From Lentisphaeria bacterium (GTDB lineage Bacteria > Verrucomicrobiota > Lentisphaeria > Oligosphaerales > Oligosphaeraceae): a stretch of 32,985 nucleotides of DNA. A program made the position numbers and the translations under genes. The stretch covers positions 1-32,985 of the forward strand of contig JAKSPB010000035.1 in assembly GCA_024405215.1 (NCBI GenBank), in the 5' to 3' direction. This document shows, piece by piece, positions 18,710 through 26,702 of this stretch (positions are counted from its first letter, which is position 1; the number at the start of each line of letters is the position of its first letter). A model generated the notes under the pieces. The model saw only the letters and a program-made list of their open reading frames with translations. It had not been told where the DNA came from and ran no database searches.

Positions 18710-18772
18710 TTCCCGCCTTTGGCGTTCTCTACGGGAAATCGTAGGGAACGCGCCGCCGGGTCATGCTGAAAA

Positions 18773-19387
18773 TCAATGCTTTTGCACGTCGCAGCCGGCC
18801 AGTTCCCGGCGGAAGTCTTCCTGGAGACGCGCCATGCGTCCTGCGTAGGTGTTGTCGTAGACCCGCAGGCCGTCGGGAGTGGCGATGCGGATTCCGCCCA
18901 GAATGGCCTTGTCCGCAATGACCGTGGCCTGCATTTCGCGGCCTGCCTGCGCGGCAATCCACTGCGGAGTCACCAGCGTGAGATCCTTTTCGGAGACCGA
19001 CACGACCACTTCGTTGGCCTCCAGGGCCCCCAGGGCTTCCTTCGCCAGCTTCTCCAGGGATTTCACGCGGCTCGGGTCGTCCGCCGTCAGTTCCTGCGCG
19101 TCTTTCAGAAGGCTCTGGAAGAACTCCGTCAGACATTCTTCACGCTTGCGGAGCCACATCTTGCGCTCTTCCATCCAGATGCCCTGGACGATGTTCCGCG
19201 CCTTGACGGCGGCTTCCTTGCGGGTCTGCTCCAGCGTGCGTTCGCGCAGGGCCTGCGCCTCCTTCTCGGCGCGAGCCTTTGCGGTTGCCGCTGCGCTGTT
19301 GGCGCGGGCGACAATTTTGTCAGCGCGGTTCCTGGCCTCCGCCAGGATTTCCTGTTGCAGTCTTTCTTCCTGAGAACGGGCTTCCAT
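18773..19387 (-). CDS. atpE: V-type ATPase subunit E (peripheral stalk)
   Basis: The 204-residue subunit E forms the peripheral stalk with G/H. A long charged coiled coil (QEERLQQEILAEARNRADKIVARA...) fills the first 100 or so residues; the globular C-terminus shows the family pattern GGIRIATPDGLRVYDNTYAGRMARLQEDFR. I chose ATG 19387; a TTG further upstream would extend translation into the palindromic element. There is no Shine-Dalgarno, and the leader between the F stop and this start consists largely of the hairpin element at 19404-19457. Confidence 0.9.
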   Translation of the reverse strand: MEARSQEERLQQEILAEARNRADKIVARANSAAATAKARAEKEAQALRERTLEQTRKEAAVKARNIVQGIWMEERKMWLRKREECLTEFFQSLLKDAQELTADDPSRVKSLEKLAKEALGALEANEVVVSVSEKDLTLVTPQWIAAQAGREMQATVIADKAILGGIRIATPDGLRVYDNTYAGRMARLQEDFRRELAGCDVQKH

Positions 19388-19403
19388 GTCAAGTAAAGCT
19401 ACT

Positions 19404-19457
19404 GGGGTAATTGCAAAAGACCTGAAAAGTGTCCAAAGCGACTTTTGCAATTGCCTC
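19404..19457 (-). repeat. Palindromic element in the F-E gap of the V-ATPase operon
   Basis: On the minus strand the arm GAGGCAATTGCAAAAGTC (19440-19457) is followed after about 17 bases by its near-complement (GGTCTTTTGCAATTACC, 19405-19422 region). The first arm overlaps the TAG stop of subunit F. The same arm plus four further bases recurs unchanged in the I-K gap at 20325-20342. The RNA should form a stable hairpin of about 15 bp with two mismatches. There is no T-tract, so an mRNA processing or stabilising role is more likely than termination. Confidence 0.75.
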
Positions 19458-19780
19458 TATTGTTTCTGTTCGAGGACTTTCACCCCGACCGCCTCGTAGA
19501 TGAGCTGTTCCAAGGAACGCGCCTTGCTGCGCTTTCCCCAGATGTCCTCCACGGTGGCGATATATGGCCGGGAGGCAGTCAGTTTGTGTGCGGTGACCTC
19601 CGGGTCAATCCATTGGGCCACCTGCTCCGTCAGGACCAGGATCACCAGTTCGCGGTCCGCCAGCGCGGCCTGGAAGGCCCGCGAGGCCTCCTCGGCGTTG
19701 GCGACCACATCGCCGGGGACGCCTGCGAAGCGGAATCCCAGCGCGGTGTCCTGGTCTCCAATGAACCGGAAAGGAGTCAT
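19457..19780 (-). CDS. atpF: V-type ATPase subunit F
   Basis: The 107-residue subunit F sits on the central shaft with D and regulates rotation. FRFIGDQDTALGFRFAGVPGDVV at the N-terminus is the family signature, with VILVLTEQVAQWI in the core and IYEAVGVKVL at the end. It starts 6 bases after the K stop, with GGGA before the ATG as a weak ribosome site. Its TAG stop overlaps the palindromic element that separates it from E. Confidence 0.93.
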   Translation of the reverse strand: MTPFRFIGDQDTALGFRFAGVPGDVVANAEEASRAFQAALADRELVILVLTEQVAQWIDPEVTAHKLTASRPYIATVEDIWGKRSKARSLEQLIYEAVGVKVLEQKQ

Positions 19781-19786
19781 TTCCCG

Positions 19787-20134
19787 CTAGATCTTGGTGT
19801 AGAGGAAGAGGGCGACCAGGAAGCCGAAGAGCGCGATACCTTCGCCCAGACCGACGAAGGCGATGGCCTTGCCCATGATTTCAGGCTTCTCGGCGGCCGC
19901 GCCCATGACGGCAGAGCCGATCTTGGCCACGGCGTAGCCGGCGGAGAGGCATCCAACGCCGATGGATACCGCGATGGCGTAATAGAAGGCTGCGGGACGC
20001 GCGGCTTGTGCTGCGACGACCGTAGCGGCTTCCTGGGCCTCGGGCGCGGCCTGTGCGAAGGCGGCGGGGGCGGCGGCGAAGAAGAGCAGGAGCAGCGCGA
20101 TGCGGAAGAACTTGGAGAAACGGGAGGTAGTCAT
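19787..20134 (-). CDS. atpK: V-type ATPase subunit K (rotor ring proteolipid)
   Basis: The 115-residue proteolipid forms the ion-carrying ring. An N-terminal signal-like segment (RIALLLLFFAAAPAAFA, likely cut after residue 27) and an Ala-rich spacer precede one two-helix hairpin: AIAVSIGVGCLSAGYAVAKIG and AIAFVGLGEGIALFGFLVALFL. The ion-binding carboxylate is probably E98. It is therefore a single-hairpin c subunit like F-type and some bacterial V-type ones, not the four-helix NtpK of Enterococcus. Whether H+ or Na+ is carried cannot be told with confidence. The leader is free of G and lacks a Shine-Dalgarno. Palindromic elements bound the K-F pair on both sides. Confidence 0.95.
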   Translation of the reverse strand: MTTSRFSKFFRIALLLLFFAAAPAAFAQAAPEAQEAATVVAAQAARPAAFYYAIAVSIGVGCLSAGYAVAKIGSAVMGAAAEKPEIMGKAIAFVGLGEGIALFGFLVALFLYTKI

Positions 20135-20183
20135 GATGGTTGAATGGTTGGTTGTTTGGTTGAGTAGTGAATGAAGACTATTT

Positions 20184-20342
20184 GAGGAAATTGCAAAAGT
20201 CCATTTGAAGGCACCTTTCAGGGATTGCGGAGGCAGTTTGCTTCAAGTGCGCCGAGGCGTAGTTCATTACGACGCGAAGCATTTGGAGGAAAAACGCCCC
20301 GGAATCGCGAAAAATGCCACAAGCGACTTTTGCAATTGCCTC
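20184..20342 (-). repeat. 159-bp element with 18-bp terminal inverted repeats in the I-K gap
   Basis: The ends GAGGAAATTGCAAAAGTC (20184-20201) and GACTTTTGCAATTGCCTC (20325-20342) are inverted repeats with a single mismatch. The right end overlaps the TGA stop of subunit I. The interior shows no gene. The same arm occurs in the shorter element between F and E. The layout is like a small palindromic intergenic element or MITE, but I see no clear target-site duplication. Confidence 0.7.
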
Positions 20343-22293
20343 ATTTGATTTTGAAAGGCTTGTATTCGACGCCGCCGCCCTGGAAGAAGCGCGAGAACAT
20401 CTCGTAGTATTCCAGACGGACGCATTGGATGGCGGCCACCATCCCTTCGAAGCCGATGATGATGATGTTGCCGATCACTCCGACCAGAAGCTTGAAGAAG
20501 AAGTTTCCGGGCACGTTGTTCAGCATGCCCATGATGGAATAGATGGCCAGGCAGAGGGCGGCGTGGGAGATGGCGTAAGCGCCCACACGGATGAAGGAGA
20601 CGGTTCCGGAGAGGTATCCCGTCAAGGTTTCCATGGTGTCGATGACGCCTTCCAGCAGACCGGAAAAGAGTCCGCCTTCCTCGCCGGAGAGGGAGTGGTG
20701 GCGAATCAGGTTCCCCAGGGGGATGCGGATGAGCAGAAGTGCCAGCGGCGTGATGATGAAGAAGAGGTAGATGGGATGGAAGGTCTTCGTGGTGACCGCC
20801 ATCAGCGCGGCGCAGAGGCAGGCCCAGTAGAAAATCAGTCCCAGGATGCCGTATTTGTCAAAGGTGCCTTCGAAGTACTTCTTGGCGCGGAAATGGTTGA
20901 TGATGTTGAAGATCAACGAGATGCTGAGGAATGCAACGCCGATGCCGACCGCGGTCAGCAGCAGCTGTCCCAGGTCTTTCGTGTGCATGGGCGATGGCGA
21001 GATCCAGAGCCGGGGGAGGAGCTCTTCGCTGCCGAAGACACTTCCGTAGAGGGTGCCGAAGATCATGGCGGAGCCGCCGCTGCACATCAGCAGCGTGCCT
21101 ACGTCGTGGACCAGTTCGCTGGCTCCTTTCTTGAAGAAGGCGATTAGACCCGCCAGGAAGAGCACCGCGCCCTGTCCCAAGTCGCCGAACATGTATCCGA
21201 AGAGGACTACGAACGCCAGTCCCACCAGGAGGGAGGGATCCAGCTCGTGGTAGTTCGGCATTCCGAAATTGGTGACCAGCAGGCGGAATGGGCGCGTCAG
21301 GCCATTGCCGGAGAGCTGCACGGGGACTTGCTCCTCGCCGGCCGCCACGCGCTCGTCTTCATCGGCGTCGATGGCTTCCACCACGCCTGTATTGTCAGTG
21401 GCTTCGTCCACTAGCTTCTGCAACGTCGGGAGCTGTTCCGCCGGGAGCCATCCTGAAACACAGTAGAGCTGTCGGCTATGGCCGAAGAGCCCCTGCGCCT
21501 CGCGGACGGCCAATAGGCCATGGAGCTGCTTGCGGATGGCCAGCAGGATGCCGCCGAACTCTTCGCCCAGGGCGACTACCGCCATGCGGGCGTCATTGAT
21601 TTTTACGCGGAGGTCGTCCAGTTTGGCGTCGATCTTGATGCGCTGTTCCGCGACAGTCGCTGCCGCGATTTCGGGCATTTCGAAACGTTCGAAACCGAAC
21701 TTCTCCAGCGTATCGTCCACCGCGAAGCGCTTTCTTCGGTTGGTGACTACCAGGACTTCGCCGGAGTTCTTTTCGGAGGGGATGAAGATTGCGTCATCGG
21801 CAAGAGTCTGCCGGGCGCGGATCAGGGCATCGCCTTTCAGCGTGCCGCCTTCCACATGGAGCTGAGAGAGGTTGCGGATGCTTTCCAGCCGCAGGGTAGG
21901 GAAGGGGAAGTCCGCGAGGAGGTGGCTGCGGTGCTGTAGGCCGGTTTCGTCTTCCAGCAGACGGGAGAGGTTCTCCGCCTGCTTGCGGTAGAGCTTGTCC
22001 ACCTTGTCGAAGAGGTCGGTGATTTCCGCCTGGGAAAGATTGGTGACCACCGGCGGCGTGTCCTCCGGGTCGATGCCCAGGGCTTCCAACAGTACGTCGC
22101 CGCGGGTCAGCATCTGCTCGATTTCCTGGATGTCCACCTGGGTGTCCAGCTGTTCCAGCAGACGGCTTCTGGATGTCTGGGCTGCGTTTACCAGATGCAG
22201 CAGGCCGGATTTCCCAAGCATTTCCGTCAGTGGGCGAAGATACTTGTTGAAGACCAGCAAATTGACTTTGACCATTCGGTTCGGCAGGAACAT
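20341..22293 (-). CDS. atpI: V-type ATPase subunit I (membrane stator, a subunit)
   Basis: The 650-residue stator subunit carries the ion half-channels. Its first half is soluble (residues 1 to about 330) with long helical stretches that contact the stalks; the second half has seven or so membrane helices (LVGLAFVVLFGYMFGDLGQGAVLFL, GTLLMCSGGSAMIFGTLYGS, and the C-terminal FFFKLLVGVIGNIIIIGFEGMVAAIQCVRLEYYEMFSRFF split across two). GYMFGDLGQG and RLEYYEMFSRFF are family marks. CGGAG seven bases before the ATG supports the start at 22293. It follows subunit C by 21 bases. Confidence 0.95.
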   Translation of the reverse strand: MFLPNRMVKVNLLVFNKYLRPLTEMLGKSGLLHLVNAAQTSRSRLLEQLDTQVDIQEIEQMLTRGDVLLEALGIDPEDTPPVVTNLSQAEITDLFDKVDKLYRKQAENLSRLLEDETGLQHRSHLLADFPFPTLRLESIRNLSQLHVEGGTLKGDALIRARQTLADDAIFIPSEKNSGEVLVVTNRRKRFAVDDTLEKFGFERFEMPEIAAATVAEQRIKIDAKLDDLRVKINDARMAVVALGEEFGGILLAIRKQLHGLLAVREAQGLFGHSRQLYCVSGWLPAEQLPTLQKLVDEATDNTGVVEAIDADEDERVAAGEEQVPVQLSGNGLTRPFRLLVTNFGMPNYHELDPSLLVGLAFVVLFGYMFGDLGQGAVLFLAGLIAFFKKGASELVHDVGTLLMCSGGSAMIFGTLYGSVFGSEELLPRLWISPSPMHTKDLGQLLLTAVGIGVAFLSISLIFNIINHFRAKKYFEGTFDKYGILGLIFYWACLCAALMAVTTKTFHPIYLFFIITPLALLLIRIPLGNLIRHHSLSGEEGGLFSGLLEGVIDTMETLTGYLSGTVSFIRVGAYAISHAALCLAIYSIMGMLNNVPGNFFFKLLVGVIGNIIIIGFEGMVAAIQCVRLEYYEMFSRFFQGGGVEYKPFKIK

Positions 22294-22314
22294 GAGTGGC
22301 TCCGGGGTAGGGTG

Positions 22315-23349
22315 TTATCGGATCAGCAGCGCGGCGATGTCCCGCGGAGGCAGACTGAAGCGGATGCCTTCGTAGATGCGGGAGAGGTTGATGGTTTCCA
22401 AGTAGAGAAGCATGGGGTAAGCCGCCAGCGCGCGACGGGGATGTACGGAATCGTAGAAAATCTCTTTCGCCAGGCGGGCGAGTTTGCAGTGGAGGCGGTT
22501 GTCCAGCGAGCCCTGTTGGGTGCCGGAAAGGCCTTCCGGGAAGACGGAACGGTATGTGGCGGGCAACGAAGCCAGGACTTCCTGTGGGGTGTGCACCGTG
22601 GCCAGGCGGTCGAAGAGTTCCCTGGAGAGTTCCAGGCCGCCTTCCAGCCAGGCGTAGGAGAGGCCCTTCGCGTCCAGGTGGTAGAAATTGGCGTTGCGGA
22701 GAAGCGTGATGATGTTGATGCAGTCCATCTCGTAGCCTTGGAGTTTCAGCAAAACATCCTTCATTTCACCCCACAGGTGGTGTGCTGCGGCCAGTTCCCG
22801 GCGGAAGGAGAGGTTGTCCACGGCGCATTCCGCGCGCATGATGTCCTTGTCTTTGGCCAGCTGGCGGGTGATTTCGGCCAGTTCTTCGCGGCAGTCGTCC
22901 TCGGGAATCATTCGGATGAAATGTTCCGTGTCGGGGGCCTCCAGCATGGCCATGAGGTCCTTTTCGTGGATGGCGTGTCCGGGGAAGCGGACAAAGGTGT
23001 CGGTGAGCTTGGTCTCCCGTTCGGGGAAGAACCGATAATTCAGGATGGCCTTGAAATTCTCCCGTTCCAGGGAATCCTGGAGGGTGCGCATATATTTCTG
23101 AAAGGCGCCGCCCAAATATTCGCCCAGCTGCCCAAGCCGTTCATATTGGCGCAGGACAAGCTGTTCCAGGACTCGAGCGGGATCCGTGATGGAGATGATG
23201 CCTGCCGCCTGAAGCTGGTGGAAGAAGTTCTCCTCCGTCGCGGCACGGGTCAGATTGTCCAGAAGTTCGCCGTGGGCGCTTCTGCCCCACCAGCCATGGA
23301 CTCTGGCGTAGAGAAAGTCAATACCGAGATTGAGAGAGGAAGCGGACAT
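22315..23349 (-). CDS. atpC: V-type ATPase subunit C (AC39-like collar)
   Basis: The 344-residue helical subunit C links the central shaft to the rotor ring. It matches the vATP-synt_AC39 pattern: repeated three-helix units, LQGYEMDCINIITLLRNANFYHLD (the D-x-N-I-x-LLR motif typical of the family) and a C-terminal LLYLETINLSRIYEGIRFSLPP. The start at 23349 has no obvious Shine-Dalgarno, but it is only 12 bases after the preceding stop, so translation may be coupled. Confidence 0.9.
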   Translation of the reverse strand: MSASSLNLGIDFLYARVHGWWGRSAHGELLDNLTRAATEENFFHQLQAAGIISITDPARVLEQLVLRQYERLGQLGEYLGGAFQKYMRTLQDSLERENFKAILNYRFFPERETKLTDTFVRFPGHAIHEKDLMAMLEAPDTEHFIRMIPEDDCREELAEITRQLAKDKDIMRAECAVDNLSFRRELAAAHHLWGEMKDVLLKLQGYEMDCINIITLLRNANFYHLDAKGLSYAWLEGGLELSRELFDRLATVHTPQEVLASLPATYRSVFPEGLSGTQQGSLDNRLHCKLARLAKEIFYDSVHPRRALAAYPMLLYLETINLSRIYEGIRFSLPPRDIAALLIR

Positions 23350-23361
23350 TGACGAAGACTA

Positions 23362-23673
23362 TCACAAGGCCAGCAGCTCTTTTAACAGTTTGTCGCGGTG
23401 CGTTTCCAGTTCCCGTGCAAAGCTCACGCAGCGTGGCGCGAGCGCACGGACGGCGGATTCCAGAGAGTCCTTGCGCTGTTTTTCCGCAGCGCCCACCGCT
23501 TCGGCTTCCAGGACCTGGCACTCCGCAGCCAGCTTCGCCGAGGTGTCGGCATTGGCCTTCGCCAGCGCAGCGGAACTCTCCTCGCGGATCTGCACCGCCT
23601 TTGCTTCGGCTTCCTTTACGATGGCCTCGCCCTGCTGGTCAACCGCCAGCATCCGTTCCAGCAAGTCTTCCAT
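23362..23673 (-). CDS. V-type ATPase subunit G/H-like stalk protein
   Basis: The 103-residue protein is nearly all charged helix with Ala and Glu heptads (VDQQGEAIVKEAEAKAVQIREESSAALAKA...), the form of the small peripheral-stalk subunit that pairs with E. Sequence identity within this family is low, so position before C in a complete V-ATPase operon is the main support. GGAAGAA lies about 10 bases before the ATG. It begins 18 bases after ptsN ends. Confidence 0.8.
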   Translation of the reverse strand: MEDLLERMLAVDQQGEAIVKEAEAKAVQIREESSAALAKANADTSAKLAAECQVLEAEAVGAAEKQRKDSLESAVRALAPRCVSFARELETHRDKLLKELLAL

Positions 23674-23691
23674 GAGAAATTCTTCCGAAAG

Positions 23692-24144
23692 TTATTCCTG
23701 GTCGGCGATGATGTCCAGGATCTCCTGGGCGGAACGGGCGTTCCGGATTCGTCCTGCGAATTCCGGAATGGCGAAGAGACGGGAGATTTCCGCCAGGACT
23801 TCGATATGCTGGGCGGGATTGGAAGGATTGGCGAAAATCGTGATGACGATATAGACGGGTTCGCCATCCAAGGAATCATAGTCGATGCCGTTCCTGGAGA
23901 CGCCCATGGCGATCAGGGAGTGCTCCGCGCCTTCCAGCTTGCCGTGGGGGATGCCCACGCCGTTGCCCACGCCAGTGGACATCTTCGCTTCACGTTCCTC
24001 CAGAATGCGCACGGCGTCGTCCGCATCCGAAACGAGACCGGCTTTCACGAAAAGCTGGACCATTTCCGGGAACAGGTCTTCTTTGTTTTCGCTGACCAAA
24101 TCAAGCTTGATAAGCTCTGGCCTGAGATATTCTGAAATTTTCAT
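23692..24144 (-). CDS. ptsN: PTS EIIA-like regulatory protein (PtsN family)
   Basis: The 150-residue protein has the fructose/nitrogen-type EIIA domain. The phosphorylated His is H67 in GVGNGVGIPHGK, and EEREAKMSTGVG precedes it as in PtsN. The C-terminal half (VYIVITIFANPSNPAQHIEVLAEISRLF) also matches. No transport domains are attached, which points to a regulatory role. I start at ATG 24144 (MKISEYLRPELI); an upstream TTG is less likely. It is the first gene of the V-ATPase operon, 18 bases before the stalk gene, and lies directly behind a good promoter. That a PTS signal tunes the pump is inference. Confidence 0.9.
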   Translation of the reverse strand: MKISEYLRPELIKLDLVSENKEDLFPEMVQLFVKAGLVSDADDAVRILEEREAKMSTGVGNGVGIPHGKLEGAEHSLIAMGVSRNGIDYDSLDGEPVYIVITIFANPSNPAQHIEVLAEISRLFAIPEFAGRIRNARSAQEILDIIADQE

Positions 24145-24206
24145 GGGCAAGATTCCACTGAGCAATCGTTTGTGGGAAAAATGGAAACAAACGTTTAATA
24201 TAATCC

Positions 24207-24278
24207 GGAAAATGCTTTTTTTACATTATAATATAGGGGCTGGAGAAAAACAAGTTTTCCCTTGAGGAAAATGCTTTT
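24207..24278. repeat. Pair of 13-bp direct repeats flanking the V-ATPase operon promoter
   Basis: GGAAAATGCTTTT occurs identically at 24207-24219 and 24266-24278, 59 bases apart centre to centre. One copy lies downstream of the -10 box and the other upstream of the -35 box, so the promoter is exactly enclosed. This is the geometry expected of paired operators that act by looping, or of a repeated activator site. Confidence 0.6.
24225..24253 (-). promoter_or_regulatory. Promoter of the ptsN-V-ATPase-usp operon
   Basis: On the minus strand TTGTTT (24248-24253) and a perfect TATAAT (24225-24230) are separated by 17 bases. This is the best promoter match in the window. The leader to the ptsN ATG would be about 75 bases. 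A second TATATT-like box lies downstream at about 24195-24203. Confidence 0.65.
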
Positions 24279-24613
24279 CGGAATGCGGGCGGAACGGCGG
24301 AATCAGGTTTTTTCGTATTCGGGCTTCGCGCTGTCCGCTGAATCCCCGCGGCAACGCTTTCCTTGTCGCGGCTGGCAAGTACGGGAAGTTCATTCCTGAG
24401 GCTCTATAGGCATTTTCAGGGAACCGTCGATTTTGCATAGGGGGTGTATCATTCCCTATGCAGCATCTGGGATTCGGACGTATCTATTGGGAAAAGAACT
24501 GAAAATTCGGAAGAATTTGGAAGAAAATGCTCCCAAATGTCGGAAGGAAGGCATCCTGCCGATGGCCGGGCAACCTATACAAGGTGCGCGGGCGTGGGCG
24601 GAAGGCAGCCTTT
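24279..24613. other. Non-coding region between the V-ATPase operon promoter and the GHL6 gene
   Basis: No gene is visible. A perfect 9-bp hairpin TGCATAGGG/CCCTATGCA lies at 24434-24442 and 24454-24462 with an 11-base loop and no T-tract. A GC-rich imperfect hairpin (CCGCGGCAA with TTGTCGCGG) is near 24345-24371. One of these may end the GHL6 transcript. Confidence 0.45.
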
Positions 24614-26641
24614 TTACTTCGCCACCCAGAACTCTCCGTAGGCAAGATCGTCCAGGGCGAGGGTCAGGATGCCATTCTGCAAGGCAGGCGCGCTTGTGGT
24701 TCCATCGGAAACTTTCAGGACGGTGGTTGGCGCAAAGCCTTCGGGCAACCTCAGGCGGATTTTGAAGTCGTGGATGGGGATGGGCGGCAGTTCCTGCTGG
24801 AAATTCACCGCCGTTACGATGAGTTCCCCCTGGCTGCCGCGCAACAGGGTGATTTCCACGGCCTGCGGAATTTCTTCCGCATTCACAATGGGGTTGATGG
24901 GGAGGACGCTCCGCAGGACCTCCCTTGCGAACTCTTCCTGGGAGGCCTGGGGGACGCCAAGGACATTGGTCGCCAGCCACATGCAGCGTCCCTTTCCGAA
25001 GGCATGTTCCGTCCAGGCGGGGGCATCCAGGGGCATTCCCGGCGGGTTGGAATGGATGGAGGCATAGCGAAGGGGATCGTTGTAGGGGAATTTGGGCACA
25101 TTCAGCGTCGCCAGGACCTTGGTGTCCGGACGTGGGGCCACGAGCGGCGCGTGGCATTTGGCAAAGACCAGCCGTCCGTCGGGGAGCTGGTTGTAGCAGG
25201 CCAGGTCGGTATCCTTGCCTGTGTAGTCCACGCCGAAGAGATCCGCCAGTTCAAAATTCTTGTCCAGCAGGGAAGTTTTTCCCGTAGCCAGCAGGGTTCC
25301 TCCCTGGCGCACGAATTCCCGCAGCCTTGTCACTTCTTCTTCCCGCAGATTGACGGCGCCTGCCACGATGACGGTCTGGAAGTCTTGCAGGTTCCTGCTG
25401 GTTTCCGTGACTACTTTCCAGGGAACATGCAAGGCGTTGAGGAGTTTTCCGATGTGCGTGGTCTCCCGGGGACCATCCACCTGCGTACTGCTCATGATGG
25501 CCTCCTCGTGCCACTCGGCCATGGGCATGCCGTCGATGTCGTGGCTGGCTTCCAATGCGGGGGAGAAATAGAGCGCCGTCTGGGCCGTCAGGCGAGGCTG
25601 CCGGGAGCGGATTGCCTGGCGGAAGGGCTTCAGGCGGGCATTGATGTCGCCGAGGCGTCGGTAGAAGGGCTCCTCCAGGGTGCCATCGGGATTGATGGCG
25701 TCGATGAAGAAGTATGCGCCGGTGTTGGCCAGTGTGGTCAGGGCGTGCAGAAAGAGTTCCGGATCGCTTTTGGTGGAGGTGTGGTCATACAGATTGACGC
25801 AGCGGCTGGTCATGTATTCGTAGGGATGATGATGCGTGTAGGCATCGAACATCTTGCAGCCAAAGCGATGCTGTTCCACCCCGCAGTAGAAATCTCCCGT
25901 CGCGTATTCGCAGTAGTCCTGCATTTGTCCGCACTGTCCTCGGGAAAGCAGGCTCATGATGCCGGCGAACTGGTGCACCACCGTGATGTCCGGGCGCAGA
26001 CGCCGCACTTGCTCCGTCAGTTCCTTCGCCAGCTCCACGCAGCTTTCTTCGCGGAATTTCACGTAGGTTCGCCAGAGCGGATCCCGCCAGTCGATGACTT
26101 CAGGCAGTTCCGCGCCATAGTGTTCCCGGAAGCGTCTGCGGCAGTTGTCGCAACAGCAGAGCATGTCCCAGAAGGTCATGTCGATGAATAGGCCGGCGAC
26201 GGGATATTGGACGATTTCCGAAATCTGCTGTCTGTAGAATTCCTTGGTGTCCTGGCAGTTGGGACAGGCGATGAGATATCTGCCTTTCGGCGTGTTCCCC
26301 TGGATGTCCCGCTGGGCGCTATGGGGGAAGCGTCTGACGGAATCGTTATGGAAGGTGATGGTGGTGTAGGCGATGGGGACGATGCTCCGCCTGTGCAGTT
26401 CCTGTACGGTCTCGCCGAAGATGTCCCGTCCATGCAGGCCTGCATGTTGGTGGCCGACTTTGGTGGGATAGTAGCAGTTCCCGTTATGGTCGCAGGCATA
26501 GACCATGGAGGACTCCGCGCCTGCCAATGCCATCATCCGCGCGTATTCCTGCGGCAAGAACTTGCTCATGGCGGTAGGGTCCACGTCCGCGATATGATTG
26601 TCCACAAGCGTACGGGAATAGCATTCGGTCATCCAGGTCAT
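24614..26641 (-). CDS. GHL6/GH42-like glycoside hydrolase with trimerisation-type domain
   Basis: The 675-residue cytosolic protein (no signal peptide) has a barrel-like N-terminal part resembling hypothetical glycosyl hydrolase 6: YACDHNGNCYYPTKVG, YLIACPNC, then GLFIDMTFWDMLCCCDNCRRRF (from about 150), whose Asp154 is a candidate catalytic residue. The Cys pattern CPNC (126-129) and CCCDNC (162-167) suggests a structural metal. A flavodoxin-like beta-galactosidase trimerisation domain follows (about 360-575: KVVTETSRNLQDFQTVIVAGAVNL, FVRQGGTLLATGKTSLLD) and a small beta domain ends the protein. GGAG 11 bases before ATG 26641 supports the start. It follows rbsK by 61 bases. Substrate unknown. 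Confidence 0.7.
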   Translation of the reverse strand: MTWMTECYSRTLVDNHIADVDPTAMSKFLPQEYARMMALAGAESSMVYACDHNGNCYYPTKVGHQHAGLHGRDIFGETVQELHRRSIVPIAYTTITFHNDSVRRFPHSAQRDIQGNTPKGRYLIACPNCQDTKEFYRQQISEIVQYPVAGLFIDMTFWDMLCCCDNCRRRFREHYGAELPEVIDWRDPLWRTYVKFREESCVELAKELTEQVRRLRPDITVVHQFAGIMSLLSRGQCGQMQDYCEYATGDFYCGVEQHRFGCKMFDAYTHHHPYEYMTSRCVNLYDHTSTKSDPELFLHALTTLANTGAYFFIDAINPDGTLEEPFYRRLGDINARLKPFRQAIRSRQPRLTAQTALYFSPALEASHDIDGMPMAEWHEEAIMSSTQVDGPRETTHIGKLLNALHVPWKVVTETSRNLQDFQTVIVAGAVNLREEEVTRLREFVRQGGTLLATGKTSLLDKNFELADLFGVDYTGKDTDLACYNQLPDGRLVFAKCHAPLVAPRPDTKVLATLNVPKFPYNDPLRYASIHSNPPGMPLDAPAWTEHAFGKGRCMWLATNVLGVPQASQEEFAREVLRSVLPINPIVNAEEIPQAVEITLLRGSQGELIVTAVNFQQELPPIPIHDFKIRLRLPEGFAPTTVLKVSDGTTSAPALQNGILTLALDDLAYGEFWVAK

Positions 26642-26702
26642 CTTTTCTTTCTCCAAAGTCTATAAAGTCTATCTGCGGCGAAAATGCTCTGTCACGATGC
26701 GG

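Noticed and set aside
19388-19450. N-terminal extension of V-ATPase E from a TTG start
   Set aside because: The extension is the translation of the palindromic element and does not resemble subunit E; the ATG at 19387 fits the family start.
24527-26191. A 554-codon plus-strand open frame opposite the GHL6 gene
   Set aside because: It is the antisense shadow of a protein with coherent domains and a ribosome binding site.
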